64,000 nt of DNA from assembly GCF_002014855.1 (NCBI RefSeq), contig NZ_MUYV01000001.1, positions 1 to 64,000 on the forward strand, in the 5' to 3' direction. This document shows positions 17,245 to 25,613 of this stretch, piece after piece (positions within the stretch are counted from its first letter, which is position 1; every line of letters begins with the position of its first letter). This stretch comes from Moraxella porci DSM 25326. GTDB taxonomy: Bacteria > Pseudomonadota > Gammaproteobacteria > Pseudomonadales > Moraxellaceae. The notes under the pieces are model-generated. The model saw only the letters and a list, made by a program, of their open reading frames with translations. It was not told the DNA's origin and made no database searches. Position numbers and translations under genes: made by a program.

Positions 17245-17949
17245 ATGAAAGGTAAGATTTTAGATTTTTCGGTGGCGCAAGGCGGTGGCCTGATCTTAGG
17301 TAGTGATGGCACACGCTATTTGTTCAATGCTGAACAGTGGCATGGTCAAAGCTTGCCAAAAGTGGGGCAGGATGTGGATTTTAATATCGATGATGCACAC
17401 AAGGCGATTGATATTTATCCTGATGTTTATGCGGTGCCTGCACAGAGTCAGTCAGCGGTTAAGCTTGATGAGATTGGCTCTAAGGTGAATGATTCGTTTA
17501 ATAAATTTGCCACAGATATCAATAACAGCTTGGTCAAAATCAATAGCAAAGAGACGCCATCGACTTTTGTAGATTATGCAGTGCAAGCAGTCACCAAAAA
17601 TTTTGCCAATTTCAATGGTCGTGCGCGTCGCAAAGAGTACTGGGGCGCGATGCTCATCTATATCATTGTCGCTGTCATTTTGTCGATGCTGATGAATATT
17701 GCTTTTTGGATTTCGGAATATTTGTCGTACTTTTTTGTACTAGTGGCATCGATTTTTTATTTGGCGACGATTGTGCCAATCATTGCACTGACCGTGCGCC
17801 GTCTGCATGATATTGATAAATCTGGCTGGTGGTATTGGATTTCGCTTGTACCACTCATTGGTGGGATTTGGCTATTGATTTTGCTATGTACCGAAGGTAC
17901 ACGTGGCGACAATCGATTTGGTGCTGACCCAAAGTCACTTGAGCGATAA
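17245..17949 (+). CDS. DUF805 membrane protein with N-terminal cold-shock-like domain
   Basis: The first 60 residues (MKGKILDFSVAQGGGLIL, GTRYLFN, VGQDVDFNID) resemble the short beta-barrel that precedes DUF805 in some Moraxellaceae proteins and recalls a cold-shock fold. A linker follows, then the DUF805 region from about residue 120. This has FNGRARRKEYWGAM, four hydrophobic helices, VRRLHDIDKSGWWYW and a GDNRFGADP tail. DUF805 proteins are inner-membrane proteins of unknown role. The gene stands alone between two terminators with an identical stem. Confidence 0.85.
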   Translation: MKGKILDFSVAQGGGLILGSDGTRYLFNAEQWHGQSLPKVGQDVDFNIDDAHKAIDIYPDVYAVPAQSQSAVKLDEIGSKVNDSFNKFATDINNSLVKINSKETPSTFVDYAVQAVTKNFANFNGRARRKEYWGAMLIYIIVAVILSMLMNIAFWISEYLSYFFVLVASIFYLATIVPIIALTVRRLHDIDKSGWWYWISLVPLIGGIWLLILLCTEGTRGDNRFGADPKSLER

Positions 17950-17967
17950 AAGCGTGTGACTGATGAT

Positions 17968-17993
17968 AAGACAGGTGATTGCCTGTCTTTTTT
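17968..17993 (+). terminator. Intrinsic terminator of the DUF805 gene (copy 2 of the hairpin)
   Basis: The stem is AAGACAGG/CCTGTCTT around TGATTG, followed by six T residues. The stem is identical to the pepN terminator; the loops differ in two positions. Confidence 0.92.
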
Positions 17994-18052
17994 ATCGCCA
18001 AAAACGCCAGTAAAAATGCTAAAATAAGCAAAATTTTTAACCGACTAGACTT

Positions 18053-19393
18053 ATGACAGCTGTTCGTCCGCCTTTATATTATTGCCTAGCGATGCGTTTA
18101 CTTGCACCTATCTATCGGATGATGGTCAAGAAAAAATCTCGCCATAGATCGACGCTATCTCGTGAGCTTGCTGAGCGATTTGGCGAGCAGTATCTGCCTG
18201 TGCCAAAGACGGACAAAGGGGTGATTTGGTGCCATGCTGTGTCATTGGGCGAGCTAAATACCGCCTATCCACTACTCAAAAAACTGCTCGATGCTGGCTT
18301 TGGTTTATGGATTAGCAGTACCACGCAGACGGGCTTTGAGCGCGCGAGTCGATTATTTGCAGGTGAGATTGAGCAGTCACGGGTGTCGCATAGCTTTGTG
18401 CCAGTTGATACCTTGCCTGTGATTGAGCGATTTATGGCTCATGTCAATCCAGTGGTGGTGCTATTTATCGAAACTGAATTGTGGGCAAATACACTATACA
18501 CCTGCAAAACTCGTGGCATTGCAAGTCTGATGATCAATGCCAGACTGAGCGAAAAATCCTATCAAGGCTATGCCAAATTCACCAAGCTTAGCCAGAGCAT
18601 GATGGCAAATTTGGATAAAATCATCGCCCAAGATGGCGACTCTGCCAAGCGGTTTTTGGCACTTGGGGCGAGTGATACGCAGGTCGTGGTGATTGATTCG
18701 CTCAAATGGGTCAGTCAAAGTAGTTTGACGCCTGCCAATCAACAGCTTGCCCAGACGACGGCGGATGTGATTCATACCGCAGGCAGCCGAGCGGTGTGGA
18801 CGATGGCAAGCACGCATGATGGCGAAGAGCGACTTGCTTTATTGGCACATCAAGGGCTGATAGCACATCCTAAGCTGAATCATGCACTATTGATACTAGT
18901 GCCACGCCATCCTGAGCGTTTTGATACGGTGTATCAGCTGTGTCTTGAGATGGGATTGGTGACAGCCAGGCGCTCGGCAAATGATGCCATTACTGCCCAG
19001 ACACAGGTGTATCTGGCGGACACGATGGGTGAGCTGATGGCATGGTATCAGCTGTGTGATGTGGCGGTGGTTGGTGGTTCATTTGTGCCTGTGGGTGGGC
19101 ACAATCCGATTGAGCCAGCAAGCCTTGGTAAGCCGATAATCATGGGTAGCTATGATGATAATTGTCATCTATTGACCAAGGAGCTACGCAAAGTGGGTGC
19201 ACTGGCACAATTGGACGCTACAGATGCACAAGTGGTGGATAAGCTTGCTGAAGCGTTGGTGCAGACTTATATCTATCGCTGGAGTGGTGAGCAGGGCAAA
19301 CAGCTTGTCAACGCCAAACAATCAGCACTGACACATCAGCTTGAGCAGATTATCAGTGTGCTACATCACACGCAGGATGGGCGTGGATTATGA
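18053..19393 (+). CDS. waaA: 3-deoxy-D-manno-octulosonic acid (Kdo) transferase
   Basis: WaaA adds Kdo to the lipid A precursor at the cytoplasmic face of the inner membrane, the first step of core oligosaccharide assembly. A hydrophobic N-terminal segment can anchor it. Family motifs include CHAVSLGELNTAYPLL, WISSTTQTGFERA, IETELWANTL, INARLSEKSY, LVPRHPERF, ADTMGELMAWY and the GT30 signature VVGGSFVPVGGHNPIEPA. At 446 aa it is slightly longer than E. coli WaaA (425). Its last 4 bp overlap rsmE (ATGA). Confidence 0.95.
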   Translation: MTAVRPPLYYCLAMRLLAPIYRMMVKKKSRHRSTLSRELAERFGEQYLPVPKTDKGVIWCHAVSLGELNTAYPLLKKLLDAGFGLWISSTTQTGFERASRLFAGEIEQSRVSHSFVPVDTLPVIERFMAHVNPVVVLFIETELWANTLYTCKTRGIASLMINARLSEKSYQGYAKFTKLSQSMMANLDKIIAQDGDSAKRFLALGASDTQVVVIDSLKWVSQSSLTPANQQLAQTTADVIHTAGSRAVWTMASTHDGEERLALLAHQGLIAHPKLNHALLILVPRHPERFDTVYQLCLEMGLVTARRSANDAITAQTQVYLADTMGELMAWYQLCDVAVVGGSFVPVGGHNPIEPASLGKPIIMGSYDDNCHLLTKELRKVGALAQLDATDAQVVDKLAEALVQTYIYRWSGEQGKQLVNAKQSALTHQLEQIISVLHHTQDGRGL

Positions 19394-20103
19394 ATATTAT
19401 CTTATTAAGCCCAAATAGCATCACAGGCAATCATGCACGCATAGATGACAAGGCAGCCATCACGCATATCCGAACGGTACTCGGTGCAGGCGTGGACGAT
19501 ATCCTAAAGGTCGGCTGCCTTCATGGGCTTATCGGTACAGCCACCATCACACAGATGGATGATGACAGCATCCGTCTAGGTGGGCTTAGTCTAGATAAAT
19601 CACCACCACCGAAGCTGAATCTTACGGTCATATTGGCATTGCCTCGCCCAAAGGTGCTGCGTCGTCTTGTGATGGACATGACAGCGATGGGCGTTAATCG
19701 TATCATACTCATCAATAGCTACCGCACCGACAAATCCTATTGGGGGTCGCCATTATTAAATAAAATTGATGAATATATCATCGAAGGGCTACAGCAAGGC
19801 ATCGATACCATGCCGCCAGAGATTGTGATGGCAAAAAGGTTTAAGCCTTTTGTCCAAGATGAGCTACCTACCATCATTGGCGATGCCAAGGCATTGGTAG
19901 CACATCCTTATGCGGATACGAGTTTTGGGGTGGCGGTGCAGACAGGATTGCCAAGTGTGCTGATCGTCGGTGCTGAAGGCGGCTTTATACCCTATGAAAT
20001 TGAGCTGCTCCAAAGCATCGGCGTGCAGGCTGTTAGCCTAGGCAGTCGCATTTTACGCACAGAGGCAGCGGTCAATGCGCTACTGGGTCGATGGCTGGAT
20101 TAA
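19390..20103 (+). CDS. rsmE: 16S rRNA (uracil-1498-N3)-methyltransferase
   Basis: RsmE methylates U1498 of 16S rRNA using S-adenosylmethionine. It is a SPOUT enzyme: the C-terminal trefoil knot is shown by VLIVGAEGGFIPYEIELL and LGSRILRTEAAVNALLGRW, the cofactor-binding signatures. The N-terminal PUA-like part (HIRTVLGAGVDDILKVG) binds RNA. It is 237 aa, near the usual 243. It is coupled to waaA by a 4-nt overlap and converges with eamA about 45 bp downstream. Confidence 0.93.
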   Translation: MNIILLSPNSITGNHARIDDKAAITHIRTVLGAGVDDILKVGCLHGLIGTATITQMDDDSIRLGGLSLDKSPPPKLNLTVILALPRPKVLRRLVMDMTAMGVNRIILINSYRTDKSYWGSPLLNKIDEYIIEGLQQGIDTMPPEIVMAKRFKPFVQDELPTIIGDAKALVAHPYADTSFGVAVQTGLPSVLIVGAEGGFIPYEIELLQSIGVQAVSLGSRILRTEAAVNALLGRWLD

Positions 20104-20147
20104 TTTGGCGATGGCTGATGACTTGCCTTGATAGAGCAACAAAGCCA

Positions 20148-21035
20148 TCAACGGCGCGCCAAGGCATTTGCCAAAGTCGCACCAATAATCAGTGCCACAC
20201 CAACCATCTGTAAGGGTAGTAGTGGCTGACCCAAAAGCACAATCGCCAAGATAATCGCCGTCAAAGGCTCAATGATGGTAAAGACTGATGCCGTCGTGGC
20301 AGGCAGTTTGTTCAGTGCAGTCATATACAGAAAAAACGGCGCAATCGTGCCAACCAGACTAAGCCCAACGACATAAGCCCATGCCTGTATCGGTAAGGTG
20401 GATAAGGCCTGATAAGTGGCAAAAGTTTGTGGCAAAAAGAGCAGTGCAATCGCACTAAATGCCACGGAGCTAAAAAACACCATCTGTGTTGAGTGATTGA
20501 ACGACATGGCTTTTTTGCCTAGAATGCCGTACAGGGAATAGCACAGCCCAGATAATAGACCGACTACCACGCCCATATTTAGGCTAAATTTATCCCCCGC
20601 CATCAAGCACGCCACACCGATAACAGCAATGATGGCAAGCAGAGCAGATTTGACCGAGATTTGTTCCCCTAAGATGAGTTTGGCAAGCACAAGGCTAAAC
20701 ACAGGTGCGGTATAAAGTAGTGCCACTGCCATACTCACACCCACCTGACTCACCGCATAAAAATAACACAAAGTCATCCCAAGTACGCCGATGAGTGATT
20801 GTGTCATCAGACTGAGCCACTCTTTGGTACGCATGGATAAAAAGGTGCGATACAAGCTTGGTAATAGTACAAGCACCATCGCCCCTGCGGTCACGATGCG
20901 AAGTGTGGTGATGGCAAAGCTATCCAGTCCAAGTCTGCCAAGCTGTGTCGAAAAAATTCCCAAAGTCCCCCAGCAAATCCCTGCCATGATGACCTGTAGC
21001 GAGCCGATGAGTAGTGTGCGGTTATTGGTTGTCAT
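20148..21035 (-). CDS. EamA/DMT-family transporter
   Basis: This is an inner-membrane drug/metabolite transporter of about 10 helices made of two repeated EamA halves, each opening with a GICWGTLGIFS-like or GVVVGLLSGLCYSLYGI-like helix and ending near a conserved Pro-Leu-rich segment (FTIIEPLTAIILAIVLLG). The ATG at 21035 follows a GGAG site at good spacing; a TTG 12 nt upstream is unlikely. The gene starts inside the 3' end of cmoM (14-nt overlap), so the two form a unit. The substrate cannot be inferred. Confidence 0.88.
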   Translation of the reverse strand: MTTNNRTLLIGSLQVIMAGICWGTLGIFSTQLGRLGLDSFAITTLRIVTAGAMVLVLLPSLYRTFLSMRTKEWLSLMTQSLIGVLGMTLCYFYAVSQVGVSMAVALLYTAPVFSLVLAKLILGEQISVKSALLAIIAVIGVACLMAGDKFSLNMGVVVGLLSGLCYSLYGILGKKAMSFNHSTQMVFFSSVAFSAIALLFLPQTFATYQALSTLPIQAWAYVVGLSLVGTIAPFFLYMTALNKLPATTASVFTIIEPLTAIILAIVLLGQPLLPLQMVGVALIIGATLANALARR

Positions 21036-21819
21036 GCTTGACTCCAATGAGATGCAAATACCGACCCATCAGGCGAAATGGCATCTGTCTTGCATAGCGT
21101 AGCTCCATCGCGACGATGTCATCAGGGTTGTTGAGTCCGCCACGCTTGAGCGGTGCATAGTCTGAAAACACCCGAATGCCCGAGCGGATGGCGATGGTGT
21201 AGCCGTGTTGTGCCAGCCAAGACTCGACCACTTCGGGGGCAACAGGGTGATTGGGTGTTAGACTCTTATCATCAGCGGGGCGTGGTGTGTCAAGTTGATA
21301 AAAATTCCCCATCACCAGATTGCGATAAATAAGGCTGGCTGGGTTATAAAAGCAAAGCGACAATGCACCACCATCCGTCAAATACTGATCAAAAAACGCC
21401 ATAATCGCCTCAGGCTCACCCAGCCACTCAAGCACAGCATGACAAAGAATTAGGTCAAATTTCTCATCGCCAAGATATGTCGGTAAGTCTTGATAAGGGC
21501 AAGCAATAAAGCGCAGATTGTCAGGATTGATGGGCATCTGTGCTGCACTATCTTTGGCTTTATCAAGCATATTGACCGAGATGTCATTGATAGTAACATG
21601 ATGATTTTTGGCAAGCTCAAGGCTGATTTGTGCAAGTCCTGCACCGACATCAAGCACCCGAAGTGGTCTGCCGAGCGTTTGGCTAAGCCCTGTGATGGCA
21701 TCGGTGATGTCTTGTGTGAGTACCGCCAAGCGGATGCGACCTTTGAGTCCGCCATAGACTTTTTTGGCGAAGTGGTCAGCGATGGGATCAAAATTTCGGT
21801 CGGTGATGGATGCTGTCAT
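21022..21819 (-). CDS. cmoM: tRNA 5-carboxymethoxyuridine methyltransferase CmoM
   Basis: CmoM is a SAM-dependent methyltransferase that makes the methyl ester of cmo5U at the wobble position of certain tRNAs. DRNFDPIADHFAKKVYGGLKGRIRLAVL at the N-terminus parallels E. coli CmoM closely. The SAM motif is VLDVGAGLAQISLELA, with LILCHAVLEWL and LSLCFYNPASLIYRNLVMGNF downstream. At 265 aa it matches the family (261 in E. coli). cmoA/cmoB are not in this window. It overlaps eamA by 14 nt. Confidence 0.92.
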   Translation of the reverse strand: MTASITDRNFDPIADHFAKKVYGGLKGRIRLAVLTQDITDAITGLSQTLGRPLRVLDVGAGLAQISLELAKNHHVTINDISVNMLDKAKDSAAQMPINPDNLRFIACPYQDLPTYLGDEKFDLILCHAVLEWLGEPEAIMAFFDQYLTDGGALSLCFYNPASLIYRNLVMGNFYQLDTPRPADDKSLTPNHPVAPEVVESWLAQHGYTIAIRSGIRVFSDYAPLKRGGLNNPDDIVAMELRYARQMPFRLMGRYLHLIGVKHDNQ

Positions 21820-21916
21820 GTTAATGATTTGTAAATATTAAACGAATAAGTGTATCCATCGCTGCTGCACGCGGCATTTGGATGGCTTGTGCTATGGCGT
21901 CAAGTCAAACTTATGC

Positions 21917-21922
21917 TATAAT
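21917..21922 (+). promoter_or_regulatory. -10 element upstream of the lipoprotein gene
   Basis: A perfect TATAAT in TATGCTATAATAAG with no good -35 at 16-18 bp. It lies about 112 bp before the lipoprotein start in the divergent cmoM/lipoprotein gap. Confidence 0.35.
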
Positions 21923-22033
21923 AAGCCATTTTCGCCAAACCCTCATTATAGCACAGATAATACGGTGCTTGAATGCAGTGCGCAAGTTGCAGCGCATGTG
22001 GCTTTGAGTTGGCTGCCTTAACAGATCGCATTG

Positions 22034-22996
22034 ATGAGCAAATTTATGAAACAATCTACCCTAAAATTGATGAGCATGCCAACATTGGCACTTTTGGCTT
22101 TGATTGGCTGTAGCAAGGATAATCGCGATGACGCTGATGTGGTCGTGGCCGAACCTGTGGTACAAGAGCTTGACGCCATCTGTGAAGATCCAGCGCTAAA
22201 AGTACGCTTAGATGTTGCCATCAAAGATGCCATCTTAAGCGCAGCGATGAATCAGATGGTCGGCACCGAGCCTGAGCAGGCGCTATCCATCCAAAATGCT
22301 TTCGGTCAGCAGCTGAATAATGTGCGCATCGATACCCAAAATGCCACCAACTTTGCTGACAGCTGCATGGTCGATGTACTCATCACCCCAAATCCAGAGG
22401 ATGTGGTGGCGGCAGAGTATGCTTTTGCCAGATCGGGTGCAACATTGCTTCAGCGTGCCAATCAAGATCAAGTAGAGCTGAATAATGGCACCATCATCGC
22501 CAAGCAAGTCACTTATCAGATGGTCAATGGCGACATCGTCATGTACGCCAGCAATCACAATGCCATCCGTCTGGTTGCTGATATTTTGGTGGCGTCGGCT
22601 GATACTTTGCCGCAGATGGCGCCTGTGACTGGGGCGACGCGTCCGCAGGTGATCGAGCGCCAAGCTGAGACACTACCTACTGATGAGACCGTGCCAAGCG
22701 CTGCCCCGCAGCAACGCGCACCTGCAGTGACATCGCGTATTGAGCGCCCAACAACCAATAGCCAACCGACAACTAATACCACCAGAACCCCAAGCACAAG
22801 CACGCAAGAGCGCCAAACTGTGCGCACTGTGACGCCAAGCACCAATACACCAACCAACCGAGCTACCACAGACCAAGCTCGCCCAGCAGAGCCAACGCCA
22901 ACGCCTGCACCAAGCCGTGAAGAGGCTGCACCAGCACCTGCTGCACCTGAGAGCGACTCTAGCATCACCATCGTCGAGTCAAATGAGACTTATTGA
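22034..22996 (+). CDS. Lipoprotein with a Thr/Pro/Ala-rich tail
   Basis: The signal ends in a LIGC lipobox with Cys at residue 26 (ATG 22034; TTG 22031 and ATG 22046 are alternatives). Residues 45-195 look folded, with two cysteines (AICEDP, DSCMVDV) that may pair. From about residue 210 to the end the sequence is low-complexity: Thr, Pro, Ala, Gln, Arg and Ser dominate, with repeated TNT/TPT/PST words, then an acidic SDSSITIVESNET end. This suggests a flexible stalk reaching into the periplasm or cell wall. I do not recognise the folded part. Confidence 0.8.
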   Translation: MSKFMKQSTLKLMSMPTLALLALIGCSKDNRDDADVVVAEPVVQELDAICEDPALKVRLDVAIKDAILSAAMNQMVGTEPEQALSIQNAFGQQLNNVRIDTQNATNFADSCMVDVLITPNPEDVVAAEYAFARSGATLLQRANQDQVELNNGTIIAKQVTYQMVNGDIVMYASNHNAIRLVADILVASADTLPQMAPVTGATRPQVIERQAETLPTDETVPSAAPQQRAPAVTSRIERPTTNSQPTTNTTRTPSTSTQERQTVRTVTPSTNTPTNRATTDQARPAEPTPTPAPSREEAAPAPAAPESDSSITIVESNETY

Positions 22997-23030
22997 TACG
23001 CTGATAGATGAATCATCAAAGATTGATTAA

Positions 23031-23060
23031 TAAAAGCCTTTTTCAAAAAGGCTTTTATTA
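23031..23060. terminator. Palindromic terminator after the lipoprotein gene
   Basis: A perfect 12-bp stem AAAAGCCTTTTT/AAAAAGGCTTTT around one C at 23032-23056. It starts 35 bp after the stop. Confidence 0.75.
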
Positions 23061-23194
23061 TATAAATTTTAATCAAAAAATTTATATTTATTAATATTTC
23101 AAAATGGTATCCATCGCGTTTATTTTGTGTTACAATCAAAACCATCATCGTTGCTGATGACGCATTTATAAATTGATAATTTTGGAGAATTGAT

Positions 23195-24277
23195 ATGAAT
23201 CTTGCACGCAATAAATTTGCTCAAGTGATGCCTGCGTATGTCATGCCTATGTTGGCAGCAGCGGCATTGGTCGGCTGCGGTCAAAATACTACCACCCAAA
23301 CCGGCAGCGAGCCTGCCAACAGCGCACCAGCTGAAGTCGCAGAAACTGCACAAAAACCTGCCAAAACCATTGCCATCACTGCCATCGTTGAGCATCCGTC
23401 ACTCGATGACATCCGTTTGGGTGTGATTGATGGTTTGGCAAGTTTGGGTTATAAAGAGGGTCAAAATCTCACGGTGAATTTCCAATCTGCTCAAGGCTCT
23501 ATGGCCACCGTCGGTCAGATTGCCAAGCAGTTTGTCGCTGATAATCCTGATGCCATCGTCGGCATCACCACGCCAAGCGCTCAGTCACTGGCAGCAGCAA
23601 CTACCAGCATTCCTTTGATTTATACCGCGGTGTCAGATCCTGTGGCCGCCAAATTGATCGATGAGAATAATAAGGGTACACAAGCGAACATCACTGGTCT
23701 GTCCAGTCAGCTGCCGCTTGAGCCACAGGTGGAATTATTTACCAAAATCAAGCCTGAAGCCGAGCGCATCGGTTTCGTCTATAGCCCAGGTGAGGCCAAT
23801 TCTGTGGCCGTTAAAGATGAGCTTGCCAAGCTGTTGCCAAAATATGGCATGACTTTGGTGGAAGTCCCCGCCAACCGCTCAAGCGATGTGGCGGATGCGA
23901 CGCGTTCATTGGCAGGTAAAGTGGATTTGATTTATACTTCACTGGATAATGGCGTGGCCTCAGCGATGGAAGCGATGGTGCAAGCTGCCAATGAGCTTAA
24001 AGTCCCTGTGATCACCTCTGATGAGTTCTCGGTGCGCCGTGGTGCGACAGCAGCGTTGGGCGTGAACGACTATGACTTTGGCTTGACCACCGCCAAGATC
24101 GTCGCGGATGTATTAGATGGCAAAGCGCCAAGCGAGATCAGCCCGAAGGTGATGAATACTCTGACGCTGTTTATCAGCCCAAAACACGCAGCCGAGCAAG
24201 GTGTGACGGTGGATCTGACCACTTTGGGTGACAGCATCAATGTCGATACCACGCCACCACGCCAACACAGCAAATAA
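23195..24277 (+). CDS. ABC transporter substrate-binding lipoprotein (TrpX/PF04392 type), copy 1
   Basis: This is a periplasmic binding protein tethered by a lipid: a signal of about 28 residues ends in the lipobox LVGC. A Thr/Ala-rich linker leads to the two-lobed domain beginning KTIAITAIVEHPSLDDI. Family landmarks are NFQSAQG, ITTPSAQSLAAATTSIPLIYTAVSDPVAAKL, VYSPGEANS, DLIYTSLDNG and a C-terminal ISPKHAAEQGV. PF04392 proteins bind amino acids such as tryptophan or tyrosine; the ligand here is unknown. A second paralogue follows, then one permease and one ATPase. GGAGAATTGAT precedes the ATG. Confidence 0.9.
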   Translation: MNLARNKFAQVMPAYVMPMLAAAALVGCGQNTTTQTGSEPANSAPAEVAETAQKPAKTIAITAIVEHPSLDDIRLGVIDGLASLGYKEGQNLTVNFQSAQGSMATVGQIAKQFVADNPDAIVGITTPSAQSLAAATTSIPLIYTAVSDPVAAKLIDENNKGTQANITGLSSQLPLEPQVELFTKIKPEAERIGFVYSPGEANSVAVKDELAKLLPKYGMTLVEVPANRSSDVADATRSLAGKVDLIYTSLDNGVASAMEAMVQAANELKVPVITSDEFSVRRGATAALGVNDYDFGLTTAKIVADVLDGKAPSEISPKVMNTLTLFISPKHAAEQGVTVDLTTLGDSINVDTTPPRQHSK

Positions 24278-24382
24278 TCCATTACTTTGCACGATTCTGT
24301 GTTTGCTGTGGTTAAGTGCTGACACAGAGTCGCGTACAGTGGATTATTGTTAACAAATGTGAAAAAATCTTACCCAAAATGC

Positions 24383-24412
24383 TTGGCAAGTGAGTTAACG
24401 CTGTGTTAGAAT
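24383..24412 (+). promoter_or_regulatory. Promoter of the second binding-protein gene
   Basis: TTGGCA (24383-24388) and TAGAAT (24407-24412) are 18 bp apart, about 48 bp before the start codon. This lets copy 2 be expressed independently of copy 1. Confidence 0.55.
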
Positions 24413-24460
24413 TTGTATAGTTTTTTTTGGGCTTTATCATTTGCATGACAGGAGTTTAGC

Positions 24461-25462
24461 ATGACAACCAAGTTTTTAAAAACCACCCTTTGGGCAAGCT
24501 TAGCTGCTTTGACTTTGGCTGCTTGTGGTGGCGATAAGCCAGCTGACAATGCAGCTGCCGCAGCTACTGAAACCAAGACTTTGGCCATCACTGCCATTGT
24601 TGAACATCCTGCACTGGATGCAGCGCGTGCTGGTGCGATCGAGCAGCTTGCTGCCGAAGGCTTTAAAGAAGGTGAAAATCTGACCGTCAATTTCCAATCA
24701 GCACAGGGCAATATGGGTACAGCAGGTCAGATTGCTAAACAGTTTGCTTCAGAAAACCCTGATGTGATCTATGCCATCGCGACTCCGTCAGCCCAAGCTG
24801 TGGCATCGGCGACCACTACCATCCCTGTGGTGTTCTCGGCGGTGACCGATCCTGTAGAAGCCAAATTGGTCACAAGCCTAGAAAAATCAGGCAATAATGT
24901 CACTGGTGCCTCAGATGTGCTGCCGTATGAGCCGCAGATTGAGCTAATTCGTGAGCTGATTCCAAATGTCAAAAATGTCGGCTATGTCTATAGCCCAGGC
25001 GAAGTCAACTCAACTGTCGTACTAAAAAATCTGAAAGAAAAACTGGCACCGCTTGGCATCAATGTCATCGAATCACCAGCCCAAAAATCAAGCGACATCA
25101 CTCAAGCTGCCAATGCTTTGGTGGGTAAAGTGGATGTGATTTATACTTCGACTGACAACAATGTTATCAATGCCTATGAAGCACTGTACCAAGTGGCAAA
25201 AAGCGCAAAAATCCCACTGATTTCAGCAGATACCAGTACTGTTGAGCGTGGTGCAGTGGCGGCACTTGGTGTGAACTACACAGACCTTGGTAAAGAGTCT
25301 GGTAAGATCATCGCGCGTGTGCTAAAAGGCGAAAAGCCAGATGCCATCCCGGTGTACATCTCACAAAATCTTGACCTATATGTCAGCAAAAAACACGCAG
25401 CCGAGCAAGGCGTCACCTTGCCACAAGCTGTCCTAGATCGTGCTGCCAAAGTGGTTGAGTAA
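24461..25462 (+). CDS. ABC transporter substrate-binding lipoprotein (TrpX/PF04392 type), copy 2
   Basis: A paralogue of the preceding gene (about 60% identical in the mature domain by eye). It has a signal with lipobox LAAC, a short linker and the same landmarks: TLAITAIVEHPALDAAR, NFQSAQG, ATPSAQAVASATTTIPVVFSAVTDPVEAKL, YVYSPGEVNS, DVIYTSTDNN and SKKHAAEQGV. It lacks the 20-residue linker expansion and the C-terminal tail of copy 1. It is closer to the permease gene but still separated from it by a hairpin and a fresh -10 element. Confidence 0.9.
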   Translation: MTTKFLKTTLWASLAALTLAACGGDKPADNAAAAATETKTLAITAIVEHPALDAARAGAIEQLAAEGFKEGENLTVNFQSAQGNMGTAGQIAKQFASENPDVIYAIATPSAQAVASATTTIPVVFSAVTDPVEAKLVTSLEKSGNNVTGASDVLPYEPQIELIRELIPNVKNVGYVYSPGEVNSTVVLKNLKEKLAPLGINVIESPAQKSSDITQAANALVGKVDVIYTSTDNNVINAYEALYQVAKSAKIPLISADTSTVERGAVAALGVNYTDLGKESGKIIARVLKGEKPDAIPVYISQNLDLYVSKKHAAEQGVTLPQAVLDRAAKVVE

Positions 25463-25509
25463 TCTGCTGCTGTTTTAGGTCTGATCGTTTAGGATCGGAC
25501 AACCTACTC

Positions 25510-25539
25510 AAACCCAAGTGCATCCATTGGCTTGGGTTT
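25510..25539 (+). terminator. Hairpin between the binding-protein and permease genes
   Basis: AAACCCAAG and CTTGGGTTT pair perfectly around a 12-nt loop; the following T-run is weak (TTTTGATTT). It may reduce read-through so that binding protein exceeds permease. Confidence 0.6.
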
Positions 25540-25577
25540 TGATTTATAATTTATTTCTTTCAAGACACGGATTTTGA

Positions 25578-25583
25578 TATAAT
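25578..25583 (+). promoter_or_regulatory. -10 element of the permease-ATPase operon
   Basis: A perfect TATAAT stands 31 bp before the permease ATG, directly after the hairpin. The -35 region (TTTCTT) is poor. Confidence 0.4.
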
Positions 25584-25613
25584 AGGTGTTTTGATTTTTG
25601 GCGAGTATCGCGC

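Noticed and set aside
22555..22971. 138-codon open frame on the minus strand inside the lipoprotein gene
   Set aside because: It is the antisense reading of the Thr/Pro-rich tail; its Val/Gly/Leu repeats simply mirror those codons and it has no start signal.
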